64,000 nucleotides of DNA from Sesamum alatum (lineage: Eukaryota; Streptophyta; Magnoliopsida; Lamiales; Pedaliaceae), in NCBI GenBank assembly GCA_034509735.1, contig JACGWO010000001.1, positions 10,060,854 through 10,124,853 on the forward strand, read 5' to 3'. Below are positions 39,501-50,824 of this stretch, one piece after another. A model generated the notes under the pieces. That model was not told the DNA's origin. It searched no databases and saw only the letters and a list, made by a program, of their open reading frames with translations. Every line of letters begins with the position of its first letter. Position 1 is the stretch's first letter. The position numbers were made by a program, and so were the translations under genes.

Positions 39501-40566
39501 TGCACGAGCAGCTCCATCTAGTCTGCAAAGTCCTGGGAATGGTGATGTGTTCTCTTATTTGGACTGGAGCAGTCCACAAGTTCTGACTGCCCTGAGCTCT
39601 CTACATGTATGATTGCTCGAGGGGCATTGATCAAGGTTTCTAATTGAGCTTTACCTTCATTCTATACAACAATCTAGAAGTATCTTATCCAATTTGAAGT
39701 CTTATGCATCTTTCATTTGCTTATTTCCAAAGATGCGTTCTCAAATTTGCAGCCTTGGATATTTACTGAACTCAAGGAACAGAGGCATTGGGACATTAGT
39801 TCTGGAGAGAGGTTTGGATATTTTGAAGGATTATGTACGTTTTGGCCTTTTCAACATTGGGGTTCTGACTCAAAGTATATAACCTGTACCTACACGTTCT
39901 TATATCCCATTGGAATATCTTCGTTGCAAAACACACACATCCATGTTGCCTAGGAGTTGTAACTTAGAATTTTAAGGCAGTTCTCTTCCACCATTGTGGG
40001 GTTAATTTTTAACTGTAATGTGAGCATTTCAAAAGAAATCGTCTGCCTTTCTCCTCCTCACGTTTTTATACATGGTGGTGGCATTGTTATGTATTAACTA
40101 TGTTATTTAAACCAAGTGAATTATGATTTTTATGAGCCATCATCTTAAATTGCTAGAAGAGGTGCTCGTGTATTACATCATCTGCATTTAATGGCAGGAG
40201 TTGAGACACCAGACACTTCTTGCTGGAATGGCTTTAGTTATTACTTTCAGATATATACCAGTTGGGCTCTTAGATGTTGTCCCACAAAGAATAAATTGGC
40301 GACCACCTTCATACTTTGGCCGTGACGATCTTGAGACCCTAATGGCCTCTGATTCTGCTGCTGATTGGGTACATACTTGAAACCTGATTAAGCCATTTAT
40401 CGTCTGAAAACTTGATGTATTCTCCAGATCTTAACTTCTCCGGCACATTTTTTATGCAGATCAGGATATCTGAGATGTTGCTTGGCAAGGTGCCTTCTGG
40501 GTTTACATTTTGCTCCCAAGCATTAAGTTCCAAACGCATTATGATAGAGCAGAAAATGGCTAAGTA
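36582..40566 (+). pseudogene. tRNA-dihydrouridine(47) synthase (DUS3)-like pseudogene
   Basis: A multi-exon gene that once encoded the CCCH-zinc-finger flavoprotein which reduces U47 in tRNA. Recognisable pieces in order: MADPLLLESYIERR (36582), EKKSKRQLKRERR (about 36820), the first C3H1 finger ICPEVA...CLYGDKCRYSH (about 37110-37190), DVQKLLWKNRMKFPKAD (about 37520), VDFIDINMGC (38912), KGAGS, VVEASSRAVDIPVTIK, VRTGYFEGKNRIDSLI (about 39350), AVTIHGRDT, and [19 protein letters not shown] (about 40275). Adjacent pieces lie in different frames. The start frame hits TGA at 36633; single-base shifts flank the KGAGS segment, and more shifts occur near 37390, 38130, 40205 and 40530. Many exon borders still look spliceable. 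The neighbouring genes are clean, so general sequencing error is an unlikely cause. Confidence 0.85.
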
Positions 40567-40569
40567 GAG

Positions 40570-41340
40570 CATCTGGGTTTCTTGATTGATGGCTAACTTG
40601 CACACACAAAAATACTTTGTCCAAGATTTCTAAGGCTTCATTTACACAGAAAAATTCATTCTACGGTGAGCCAGAGCCATAAATTTTGTGGACTTATCGA
40701 GACAATCCAATTGCATGGATGAGTGTAAACTGAATCCTGATACGGTTCTTTTACTTGTAATCATAAAGCATTTGTCAAAGCTTAACTATCTCCAGTATGC
40801 ATTTATGTGCTTCTCAGACATACCCGAACCTTGAGTAATGACTCTTGCAGTTGTGTTTTACTTAGGTCTCCGTTAAATCTAATGGAGACAGCAGAATGCA
40901 AATGCACAGGCACGAGGAACAAAAAAGGACAAACAAAATTCCTCGACCCCACATGCGGTAAAGGGGCCTTCCCGCTTCAAGGCAACAGGGTAGTGTTCTC
41001 TGGGCCTGCGGGAATGGATGCATGTTCGTTGTAGACATCAACAGGCGACCTTACAAAATAAGGTGATATAAATTCAATCCAGAAACATTAAAATGAATAA
41101 ATGAAGTACAGCCAAAAATTTTGTATGAGCAATTGGTTTGACACCCATACTTCAACATAATAAAGCAGTCAAATTGCAATACCAAAAAACCAAAAAAAAA
41201 AAGAAAAAACCATGTGTTTCATTTAATTGAACTACGGATCTGATCTTCCCATGACCAGAAAAAGCTTTATAATCAGAGGTAAATGTGGAGACTAGAGTAG
41301 AGTGTATCCAGAACTAAAAATGCTAAATCGAGTGACATTC
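40570..41340. other. Intergenic sequence between the DUS3-like pseudogene and ATase
   Basis: It holds the 3' flanks of two convergent genes. The stretch 40865-41030 is less AT-rich and has an open frame without a recognisable domain. I see no supportable gene. Confidence 0.45.
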
Positions 41341-41344
41341 ACTC

Positions 41345-43099
41345 CTAGGCAGAGGACTTGATCTCCTCCTTCAGGTTGAGGGTTCCAACTCCCACCACCC
41401 CCTCTTGATTTTTAGTCTGAGGAAGCCAACCTCCATCAATAGACCCCATACTTCCACTCAATCCATCATCAAGAAAATCCCCAACCCTCTTCACTTTGCC
41501 CGTTGGCTGCACCGGGTACTTCCCAGAAAAGCACGCATAACAGAAGTTGGGAGAATCAGCCCCCAGCAAACCCTGCAAGCTCTCAATTGGCAGAAACGCA
41601 AGCGAATCCGACCCAATAAACTCCCTAATCTCCTCCACGCTCATCCTATTCGATATCAACTCCTCTGCACTAGGAGTATCAACTCCATAATAACACGAGC
41701 CTATAATTGGGGGGCTCGCAATTCTCATGTGAACCTCTTTAGCCCCAGCTTCCTTCAACAACCTAACTATCTTGGAAGAAGTCGTTCCTCTGACGATGGA
41801 ATCATCCACCACGACAACACGTTTCCCCTCTAACACGGCCCTGACTGGTGATAATTTCAGCTTCACACCAAAGTCCCTAATCTTCTGAGACGGCTCGATA
41901 AACGTCCTGCCAACGTAATGTGACCTGATCAAACCCTGCTGAAACGGTACACCAGCTTTGGCAGCATACCCTAGAGCAGCCACAACCCCTGAATCGGGCA
42001 CCGCAATTACCACATCACATTCCACTGGTGCCTCAGTAGCTAAGATTTCACCAAATGCCCGCCTCGACTCGTACACGGATCTCCCAAAAACCACAGAATT
42101 CGGCAGGGCAAAGTAAATATGCTCAAAAATACAGGATTTGGGCTGCGGGTGACGCATCAAACACAGAGAACGAACCCCTTCCTTATCCACCACAAGAACT
42201 TCTCCAGGAAAAACTTCTCTCTCGTATGTGGCCTCAATCAAATCCAATGCGCAAGTCTCCGAAGCAAAAACCACGGCACCATTGCTCCTCCGACCCATCA
42301 CCAACGGCCGGAAACCAAACGGGTCACGAACTGCCACGAGCTTGTCCTCTGTCAAGAAAACCATCGAATAAGCCCCCTCCAGCTTTTCACAAGCCTCGAC
42401 TATTCTCATAAAGAACGGCCGGGCTTTTGATATAGCTATCAAGTGCAGAACCACCTCCGTATCCGAGCTCGTGTTGAAAATCGACCCGTTCTCTTCAAGC
42501 TCCGCCCGCAGAGCTTGGTAATTTACCAAGTTCCCGTTGTGGGCAACTCCAACCGACCCGAATCTGTAACCCGCAACAAAAGGCTGCACGTTTTTAAGCA
42601 TAGACGATCCAGCTGTAGAATATCTCACGTGGCCTATGGCAATATCTCCTGGCAACTTATCCAATTTTGACTGGCTAAAAACCTCGGATACCAGCCCAAC
42701 TCCGGTGACCGACTGGAGGACGTTATCGTGCACCGCCACAATCCCCGCGCCCTCTTGGCCGCGGTGCTGCAGTGCGTGGAGGGCCAAATAGCAGAGGCGG
42801 GAGGCTTCCGGGTCTCCGTAAATTCCCACCACCCCACATTCTTCCCGAGGTTTATCGTCATCATCGTCAGAAAATAGTGCGTTATCAGTACCTGAATTGG
42901 TTGTGTTCTTGTAGGCCGAGATGATATCTGATATGGGATTCTTCGCGAGAGTAATATGGAGGGGTTTTTGCAAGGTTTTAGAGAAGATGGAGGAGAACGG
43001 CTTGGAGGACGGCGAGATAGGGGAGAAGCGGGTAGCGGAGGACGCGGGATAGGCGGAAACTGAAGGAGGAGCGGCGGCGGCAGTGGTGGCGGTGGCCAT
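41345..43099 (-). CDS. Amidophosphoribosyltransferase, chloroplastic (glutamine PRPP amidotransferase)
   Basis: An intronless gene for the first enzyme of de novo purine synthesis in plastids (PRPP + glutamine to phosphoribosylamine). The likely start at 43099 (584 residues) sits in a strong ATGG context and begins a Ser/Ala/Pro-rich transit peptide. The frame stays open to an ATG at 43240 (631 residues), which is less likely. C88 (EECGVVGIYGD) is the N-terminal nucleophile exposed after propeptide cleavage. The glutaminase half shows HRGQEGAG, GHVRYSTAG and AHNGNLVN. The phosphoribosyltransferase half shows PDSGVVAALGYA and the PRPP loop VVVVDDSIVRGTT. Cysteines in SCIFEHIYFA and FCYACF fit the [4Fe-4S] cluster of the Bacillus-type enzyme. 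It resembles Arabidopsis ASE2. An acidic DDDDD run precedes the mature N terminus. Confidence 0.96.
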   Translation of the reverse strand: MATATTAAAAPPSVSAYPASSATRFSPISPSSKPFSSIFSKTLQKPLHITLAKNPISDIISAYKNTTNSGTDNALFSDDDDDKPREECGVVGIYGDPEASRLCYLALHALQHRGQEGAGIVAVHDNVLQSVTGVGLVSEVFSQSKLDKLPGDIAIGHVRYSTAGSSMLKNVQPFVAGYRFGSVGVAHNGNLVNYQALRAELEENGSIFNTSSDTEVVLHLIAISKARPFFMRIVEACEKLEGAYSMVFLTEDKLVAVRDPFGFRPLVMGRRSNGAVVFASETCALDLIEATYEREVFPGEVLVVDKEGVRSLCLMRHPQPKSCIFEHIYFALPNSVVFGRSVYESRRAFGEILATEAPVECDVVIAVPDSGVVAALGYAAKAGVPFQQGLIRSHYVGRTFIEPSQKIRDFGVKLKLSPVRAVLEGKRVVVVDDSIVRGTTSSKIVRLLKEAGAKEVHMRIASPPIIGSCYYGVDTPSAEELISNRMSVEEIREFIGSDSLAFLPIESLQGLLGADSPNFCYACFSGKYPVQPTGKVKRVGDFLDDGLSGSMGSIDGGWLPQTKNQEGVVGVGTLNLKEEIKSSA

Positions 43100-43249
43100 G
43101 GGAACAGAGCGGGGAGATAAAGGAAGCTGGGTGGGGGGCGGCGGACTATGAATAGCCAAAGGAGGTGGACTAGGTTTTGGTGGCTTTATGTTGGCTGAGG
43201 AGGGAGAGAACTCCGAAGGTTTGAGGTAACTAAGATACACTAGGGTGAC

Positions 43250-44764
43250 GAGTTGGAGTATGACGGAGGAATTTGATTGGTCTGTGATGGACCCAAGGGA
43301 CAGGATTGAAAGAACTGAGACGGTGGAAGTACATGGAAAATCTACAAGGGTGACGTCACTTGTTTGACGTGTTCTTGTTCCTCCTCACACACATCTTCGG
43401 TGGTTATTTTTAGTAAGTAAGAATGGAAAATTTAATTCCAGATTCGAAATAAAAGATTGTTCCTATAATAATAATAACAATAATAATTGATAATAATAGT
43501 AGTAATAACAATCAAGATTTATATGGAGAATGGAATTGTCAGAAATCATAAATTAGGGACTACTCTTTAAGAATGAATTATTTCTCACCCAAGAGTTCAA
43601 TCTTTGTTCCTTTCAAAAAAAAAAAAAAAAAAAAATTCATTTTTTATTTGTTTTTTTCATTTATTTTCAGGGACACGTAAAATATAGGTTGTTGAATTAT
43701 AACTCCGAAAATACAATTATGAATTTCATTTTTCTTCAACGGGGAATTCAAAGAAGAAGATGATGATAATGATACGATGTCGTGAAAAGAGAATTTCAGC
43801 GTTGTAAATGTGAGGAATAGAATATAATTAATGGACATAATTAAAAGAAAAGAGTAGCACGAAAATAATATAATATAATATACAAGAATAAAAAAGGGAA
43901 TAAGAGCGGAAAGGAAACACAAACACACATATAAGATTCTGCGTGGCCCTCCTCCCATTAAAATGTCAATTTTTTAATAAATGTAAGATTCGGCAAAAGC
44001 TCTTTGTTTTTGTGGGCTCAATGAATTGAATTTGAAGGAAAAGTGTAAAAGGGGGAAGCTGCTGCTATTATTGACTGCCACTTCAATGAATCCCATCTGC
44101 TAACTGCCAAACACCAACTCGCACAATACAATATTCTTGATCAGAAAATGCTTCCAGACCCAGTCACAGTGCCACGCTCCTCTTTCTATAAAATCCTCAC
44201 CATAATTCTCACTTTTCTTTGGGTGATTTCCAAATTCAACGGCCCAGAAAGCATTTGATGACATTAAAGTTTTCCATTAGTGAGGATACAAGAAAGCGAG
44301 GTCTCCAACCCAAATGCTAAGACCACGTAAGGTAGGGGAAAAGAGGGGATGGACGATAAGAATTTGGAAGCCATTTTCAGGAATTTGTGGTTTTTGTGTT
44401 TGTGATAGTGATAGTGAGGTCCAAGTTGTTAGGGGCCATAAGAATTGGGTAACAAGTATATGGACGAAGGGGAATATCCCACAACCCACCTCTTGAATCC
44501 GATCAAGTCCATATCTGGGGCCATTATCCCTAAAAGGACCAACGACCTAAATGCTCTGTCAAAATCAGCTTTGGAGATATACATAGTTTTGAATAGTTGA
44601 TGATAGCATTGTCGTCAATCAACAAACTAAAATGTAAATGGTTCACTACTGGATTTTTCAGCTTCTACCATTATAAAAGTCAGTGCTAAATCAAACTGCA
44701 TCCAAGCTGCAACAGTAAAGGTCTAGTAAGACCTTCAAGATTATGAGTTTCATACTAATAAAAA
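43250..44764. other. Intergenic sequence upstream of ATase
   Basis: The first 150 bases are the ATase promoter and leader region. An ATA/ATT-rich microsatellite lies near 43468-43512 and a poly-A tract near 43615-43635. A less AT-rich segment at about 44050-44540 contains a TATA-like tctataaaatc near 44184 and mixed-composition sequence, but there is no protein or structural RNA that I can name. Confidence 0.45.
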
Positions 44765-45176
44765 GGGTGAATTTCAATGAATTTTCATTAAGTTTTAACA
44801 TAATTACGAATACTCATCGTTGTTTCAAAAATTACAAATACCTCCATATAATTTATAAGTTTTAACTGGGCCCGAAATGATTCATTTTACCCTTGATTTT
44901 TTTTAAAATTATTGAATAATCAGCTGAGTCAAATTACATTATTACTCTTTTGTGTAAAAAACCTCTCTCCCTCAGCATTTTTGTCAAAAAAATTTAAAAA
45001 ATTCTAAAAAATAATTCAATTTGCATAAGAAAATTTTGATTAGTTCACCCATAAAAATAAATGAAAATGAATTATTTGTTAGACTATTACAAACCTCATG
45101 GGGTATTTGGAATTTTTGAAACAACGAAGGGAATCCGTAATTGTGCCAAACTTAATAAAAATCACAAGGTATCATC
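44765..45176. mobile_element. MULE-like palindromic element
   Basis: About 410 bases with diverged inverted arms: the left arm has cattaagtttt... ataattacga... cgttgtttc and the right arm carries the reverse complement (gaaacaacgaaggg... cgtaattgtgcc... cttaataaaa). The middle is AT-rich. It belongs to the same general type as the elements at 61169 and 14609. The outer limits and target duplication are not clear. Confidence 0.55.
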
Positions 45177-45476
45177 TACCTGCTTGTAAACATAAAGATA
45201 TCAGCAACAGCAATTTCTCAAGGTAGCAGAATAGATAATCCAACTTCGGGTAAAGTACAGGAATTTGGTTGTTCAGTTCACTCTTCAAAAAGAAGGGAAC
45301 TTATTTACAATAGTCCACGGAGAAACTGTCACACATCTTGCCAAATAGATGAGTTTATAATATGGAGTATCGTGGGGAAAGAAAAAGTAAGAACATAAGA
45401 TTGGGTATAGTCTTTATTTGGCATGTTGTAGTTTGATGCAGGAACAATTCTTCCTTGCTTTACCCCGGGTCTCAAA

Positions 45477-47013
45477 TCAACCTGTTCTCATTATTATGTG
45501 AACTCCGCTATCAGTATCAACAATATCACTAATTTCACCAACCTTCAACCCGTATGTGGCATCTTCAAATGGTTTCTGCATCTGACCACGGCCGAAAGGA
45601 CCTAAAAATAACAAACATAATGAGGTCCAAATCTTTTGGGTTGAGGCTAGGTTATATTCCACTAAAGAACTTTGTTACAACTAACATAAACTAACACTTC
45701 AGAAAAGTAACTGGAAAATGAGAGGATATACAATATGTACAGCTCACACCAATGGAATGTCAAGAATAAAGACAACCGTGGTAAGAATAATTCAAATATG
45801 TGAATAAGAATGAAACCAAGATCAATTTTGGGCAGTAAAGGGCAACATTGCTTCTCATAGTCATAGAAAGCTGAAAATAACTTCATGTCCCGAACAGTTT
45901 CTTTGTACACGAGGATAAATACGAAATGTTGGTGACTCCACAAAAAATGTGGAACCAGAGAGATCAGAAAGCTGACCCATCTCCGAAAAGATTCTAATAG
46001 CTGAAATTAACCACTTCTAACTCTGATGATTCAGTACAGAGTTAAGCCAGGGTACTTAGCCAAGCAACCAATGGAAGTTTCAAAGTGAAGAAAATAGTGC
46101 AGACAACTCGTGAGAACAGAAAGAGAAAAATCAAATAGGTGCATGCGGTTTGATCCTTTAACATTGTAATGGGATAAAAGGAAAAGAAAAAGAGATGAAA
46201 ATAGCGACATATCTTCTAATAAGCTTGAAGTCCATCCCATGAAAATTTAAATGATAAACGAGGTGACATGTACTATAATGCAAATCGAAAGACAAAGCTG
46301 ACAGACAGTATATTAACCTCAGAATCTTGAGGTTGAAGTGGTAAATATGGATCATATACACCAGAAAATCATATTCGTCACCACAAGAAAATGATATCAT
46401 CCAAGCTGGGAATGCCACTAAATAAAATCTTAACTTACAGAAACATCCACGAAAGGGGGACATTGATTACAAGAAACACAAAGAACTAGACAAGATCAGG
46501 ACATATTCCTGATCATAGCCCATTAAACATCTCGCATATAATGATGTACAGTAATGTTCTCAGTTGCTACCAAAAGTTCATCATAAAACAGTTTCAACAT
46601 ATCAACCCGATGTTCCAAGTATTCTAGCAAGCATACAATATTTCACAACAGATAAGGCTAACAGAACCCAGGAATAAGAATTAAGTAATGTCTCAAGGCG
46701 AATCAGGTCAAAAAATGATGAAACTAAAAAGACCAAAACGTTCCCATTTGGAGAAAAAAAAAAAATCAATTTGCATACCAAGATCGCCACCGCGCTTGGC
46801 TGAACTGCAGTCAGAAAACTGAGACGCAACATCTTCGAACCTCGCTTTTCCGGAAAGGATGTCGTCGCGGATGGTTTTGAGCTGGGCGACGGCCTCGTCC
46901 CTTTTGGTGGCGGAGATGCGGCGGCCCTCCGGGTCCTTCCAGGAGGACTTCCGGCGGGATCCTTCGTGCTTTATCAGTATGTGCGATGCCCTCACCTTCT
47001 GGCTCGACGACAT
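45477..47013 (-). CDS. PIN1: Peptidyl-prolyl cis-trans isomerase PIN1 (plant single-domain parvulin)
   Basis: Exons 47013-46779 and 45601-45477 encode 119 residues, exactly the length of Arabidopsis Pin1At. Plant PIN1 lacks the WW domain of animal Pin1 but still isomerises phospho-Ser/Thr-Pro bonds and influences flowering regulators and auxin transport. Visible are H11 (ASHILIKH), the phosphate-binding basic loop around R20-R21 (EGSRRKSSW), the catalytic C69 ([14 protein letters not shown]), [11 protein letters not shown] and the C-terminal VHIIMRTG histidine. The single 1.2-kb intron splits the conserved GGDLG-PFGRG motif. This is the peptidyl-prolyl isomerase, not the PIN-FORMED1 auxin carrier that shares the symbol. 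Confidence 0.94.
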
Positions 47014-47224
47014 CCTGAATTCTCACCGGATTATACAGTGATGAAAATCAAAGAGAGAGATGGCAGACAGTGGAGTGGAGCAGGTGAGCTAGTGGGGGTA
47101 GAAGTGGAGGGATCAATCAGTTTGGGGTTTATTTCAAGGGTTCGCGTGCAGATAAAGCGACGTCGTGTAATTAGTACGAAAAAGTCCTATTGATTTTTCC
47201 AAAAATAAAAAATTCCAGATATTT

Positions 47225-47345
47225 TGTTTTAGAGTGTCTCCATGGGCCAAGCCCAAAATCATTAAGGGCTGAAGACGAGTACTTTTCGTAGCCCACATTA
47301 TTTGGGCCCTTAGAATAGAACTGGGCCGAAAGGGTTCACATTTCA
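47225..47345. promoter_or_regulatory. Divergent promoter between PIN1 and ATP synthase subunit e
   Basis: The start codons of the two genes lie only about 540 bases apart in opposite directions. Between them is a cluster of site II-type words (tgggcca, aagccca, tagccca, ttgggccc, ctgggccg). These are typical of TCP-controlled promoters of mitochondrial and growth-related genes, so both genes probably share the region. Confidence 0.5.
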
Positions 47346-47368
47346 GATTTGGTGACTTCAGTACTACC

Positions 47369-47371
<3 letters not shown>

Positions 47372-47403
<32 letters not shown>

Positions 47404-47409
47404 GAGAGT
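47372..47409. repeat. (GA)n microsatellite in the leader region of the subunit e gene
   Basis: A 30-base GA run followed by tgagagagtg lies about 145-180 bases before the ATG at 47554, probably at or just upstream of the transcription start. It is a possible BPC binding tract. Confidence 0.8.
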
Positions 47410-47553
47410 GTGTTTTCTCTACTCTGCAAACAAACAAAACGTGAGGAGAGAAAAAATAAACAATTGGAAAGAAGAAAAGTAGAAGAGGAGAATTTTATTT
47501 CGGTGTGCGTTTCATTCATCTTCGGCATATTTTTCTGTTCAGAGCTAGCAACA

Positions 47554-49438
47554 ATGGCGCCTCCTCCTGGACCGTACTCCGGCACCAGCACACTCGCTTT
47601 GGTGAGTTCATTCATTATCCGATCTGCTGAATCCGAATATTTACGTGTATCCTTATTTTAAACTTTTATTTATTGAGAACTTATTTGAGCTTCAATGACT
47701 GGAGCAGGTCGCTAGGGTTTCCGCTTTCTCGTTCGGATTGGTTTACGGCAGCGTAAAACTGAGGATTCTTAAGGTTTTTTTTAATTATTATTATTGTTTT
47801 TGTTTTCATTCTTTTCGTTCATAGGAGATGAATAGAATTATGAAAGATATTTGTTCTATATTGTTTTGCGCTTTGACTTAGTTGTTATTTTAAATGAATC
47901 GGTGGACTGTTCATTTGATCATTCCTTCCGCGGTTTGGTGTTGTCTATATTTAGATCTGGCGTTGGGGATGACTTATCTACCTAAATATAGCTTGAGCTA
48001 TCTATTTAACTTTTGTTCTCTAAAAGTTTGGCTACTGTTGCTCAAATAAGATTTGATATAGCATAATTCAATATAGAGAATGTAACTATGAAATTGGATT
48101 AAGTTTGCTTATGTTTGTTTGAGTTGAAGTTAATGAAGATAGGTAATGAGGTTTTTAGATCCAAAAGTATAGTCAAACTGTATATTGAAATATTTGCTTT
48201 AATATATACAGGCAGGCGTCTCATTTCAGAATCAACAGACGTGGATGAACTTTGTTGCATGATTACTGACTAGTTTGGATTGAGTACCTTGTTTTCGAAG
48301 TGATGAATATTGCATTGTTGTAGAAAGAATTGTTTCTTCTCATGAGTGCCTTGATTAGAAGTGTTTCAGCAGTCTCTTATTGCCCGGAAATTGCTATATC
48401 TTTTCAGCTGTCGTCTATCTTCTTTTTCCTTATAAGAAGCTAAGTTTCCATCTGGCTTCTAAAGTTTTGGGTGTAATAGGTAAATGCATTGGGGAAACTG
48501 ACAAGAATATGCCCGTCACATTCATTTGAAAACAATAATGTGAATTAATGATTTGTGCTTAAAAGTCAAAATCCGAAATGTGTTTGGTATGTTGCCAATT
48601 GTGCCAAATCTGATGTTATATGTCAGTTCAATGTAATGTTGATGGTGTCAAATCATGGAGTTAGTTATGCGTTAATGATATAAATTTTATATCACATTTG
48701 CACTTTTTTAATTTGGGTGTGTTGTATGAGGGTTAAAATCAAATGGAGCCAAAAATCTCTGATCTGTTGGACATTGGCTACATTAGAAATGTGTTTGTGA
48801 TATTTTATGTCATCTTTCTAGGATGCCCGTTTTCACTTCATGAGAAGAGATAGGATTGACTACCAAGCTTTCGTCACCTCAACTTTGTATAGAAAAAACT
48901 TATATGAAGATCTCTATGTCCTGTGTTAGAATGAGATTGGCATCCAACTCTATTCCCAATCCCCTGAATGAATATGCAATTTGTGGTCATTTCATGAATA
49001 CTACAGCTTGAATAACATTGTTACTCCTTCAGAATAGACAGTTCGGATACGCTTTGATCTCCTTTCGTGTGGAATAAAACAGATACTGCCTGTATGCTGT
49101 GTTCATTTTAGTTGATCATCCGCATAGCTGGCGCATGCGGCTGAATAAGTTCCATCTTTTCTATGCGCATGCATCTGCACAGAGTTTCTCTTCTTTTAAG
49201 TCACTTACCTAGTAGTGATGTAACAAGTGCCTGTAACTATTCTATGTATTGTTTCCTCTTATTTCTGTCACTTGTCAAGTGGTTTTGCCTTAGATTTATG
49301 AAATGTTCACAACAATGTTCTTATTTGCTGATCTCATCTGTCATTCGATCACTGAGAAGACTTACATTTATCTTTTTATTATTTTATCAGATGCAGGCCA
49401 AGTCTCATAAGAAAGCTGAAGCTAAAGGGCACCACTAG
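47554..49438 (+). CDS. Mitochondrial ATP synthase subunit e-like small protein
   Basis: Exons 47554-47601, 47708-47773 and 49391-49438 encode 53 residues. The gene was found by joining exons; no single frame shows it. The product MAPPPGPYSGTSTLAL followed by VARVSAFSFGLVYGSVKL and a short Lys/His-rich tail (KSHKKAEAKGHH) resembles small plant proteins annotated as ATP synthase E chain. The middle segment has the length and GxxxG-like spacing of a single membrane helix of F1Fo subunit e, which takes part in complex dimerisation in other organisms. The third exon is separated by a 1.6-kb intron. Function is by resemblance only. Confidence 0.85.
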
Positions 49439-49439
49439 A

Positions 49440-50824
49440 GCAAAGAATTGTGTTTTGTTTTGATTACTAATGAAAATAATTGATGAGAAAAATTAGTTTT
49501 TCATGCTGGCCTGATGTGCAGGACCAAATGTCTGTGTAATATTTCAGCTTGCGGACAATGGTTGTGTGGTTCTTGCTTTAATCTTCGTCATTCGTCTCAG
49601 TTTTGATAATACATTGAAGATGAGGAAATGAGATAATATAGTTCAATAGAAAAAACAATTATATATTTACCTACAGCAAGAAAGAGATTACTTCTGTGAC
49701 TATGTTGTGCAATGCTCATCAGTTTATTTCCATGGGTTTGGATCTGGAGCTTACAAGCTCCACCGAAAACAGCTTTGAGGAGTTTCCTTTTGGTCGTTAT
49801 CTTTATATTGCAGTGGTTTGTGGTAATGGTTTGATAGTAGATTATTGTGAAAGAGTCATTTGATTATTCTTGTGCTTCTGCAGGGCCGACCCACATTCCT
49901 GTTTAACATGACATGCCGGAAGAATAGATGTAGCTTAACACTTTGATGAGAGCTCGCCTAATTTTAATTCATACAGCATGCACTCTGTCAGACGACACAA
50001 TTATGCAGAAATCCCATTTGTTTCGCCAAAACTTGACGTGTGCTTAAGTGCCAATACAGGAGGTGCGAAAAATGGGCACTCAAACACACACAGACACGCA
50101 AGCTCGTGAGAGAGAGATTGTATTTACAAAGAATTTTCATTGATACACTCTTGTCCATTAGTTCTTGGTTGACAATTTGCCCGAATCCAATATGGACATA
50201 ATGAAGCACTGGGACTGGGAGATCTTCAACACAGCAGACATTTGAACCTTGAGCAGTTGAGGTCTCTCCCACACCAACGAGTGCATGTGCTCCTAATGCA
50301 GTTGACCAACCTACAGTGGTAAATGGATTCATAATGTGGGTCCAAAATAAAGAAAAAACATACCTATATGTTGTTTGCAAGCACCAAATAATCCTAATGC
50401 TTCATGGTGTAATACTAATCACATAGAAAACTCGTCAGTCCTTGCATAATACACAGTTAATTAAGACTCAGGTTCAGAGGGAAATGCAAATGAAATATGC
50501 AAGCTAATGCAATCAACTAACTACTACAAACTCATGGAGATGAGACTGCAACACCATAACAACTTTTCTTCAGACAGTAGATGAGGACGAGGGAGCAAAA
50601 CTACGATTCCAACAGGCAATTTTTTTTTTTTTCTTTTTTCCCTTCTTTTTTTGACAATCTAATGGCTCAGGCAGTCTATGATAGAGTACTGCAGGGATAG
50701 TGTTAGCATAAAATGAGGTCCAAGCAGCTACAATTAACTTTTTAACAAGCCAGTGACTGAACTAACCAGTAATGAAGCAATCCCCGGTCCAGATTGCAGA
50801 GTGTTTGTAATGTGCTCGACCAGA
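49440..50824. other. Intergenic sequence between subunit e and RbfA genes
   Basis: It holds the 3' regions of two convergent genes. A 130-codon open frame on the - strand (49988-50380) contains a fairly non-repetitive middle part, but I recognise no family and it has no obvious start context. T-runs occur near 50620-50650. Confidence 0.4.

Noticed and set aside
41405..42670. Several + strand frames of 75-142 codons
   Set aside because: All are antisense to the intronless amidophosphoribosyltransferase gene, a GC-richer coding region.
43100..43240. N-terminal extension of ATase to the ATG at 43240
   Set aside because: The extension is Pro/Ser-rich, and the ATG at 43099 has a better context and starts a normal transit peptide. 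It is kept as an alternative, not as the call.
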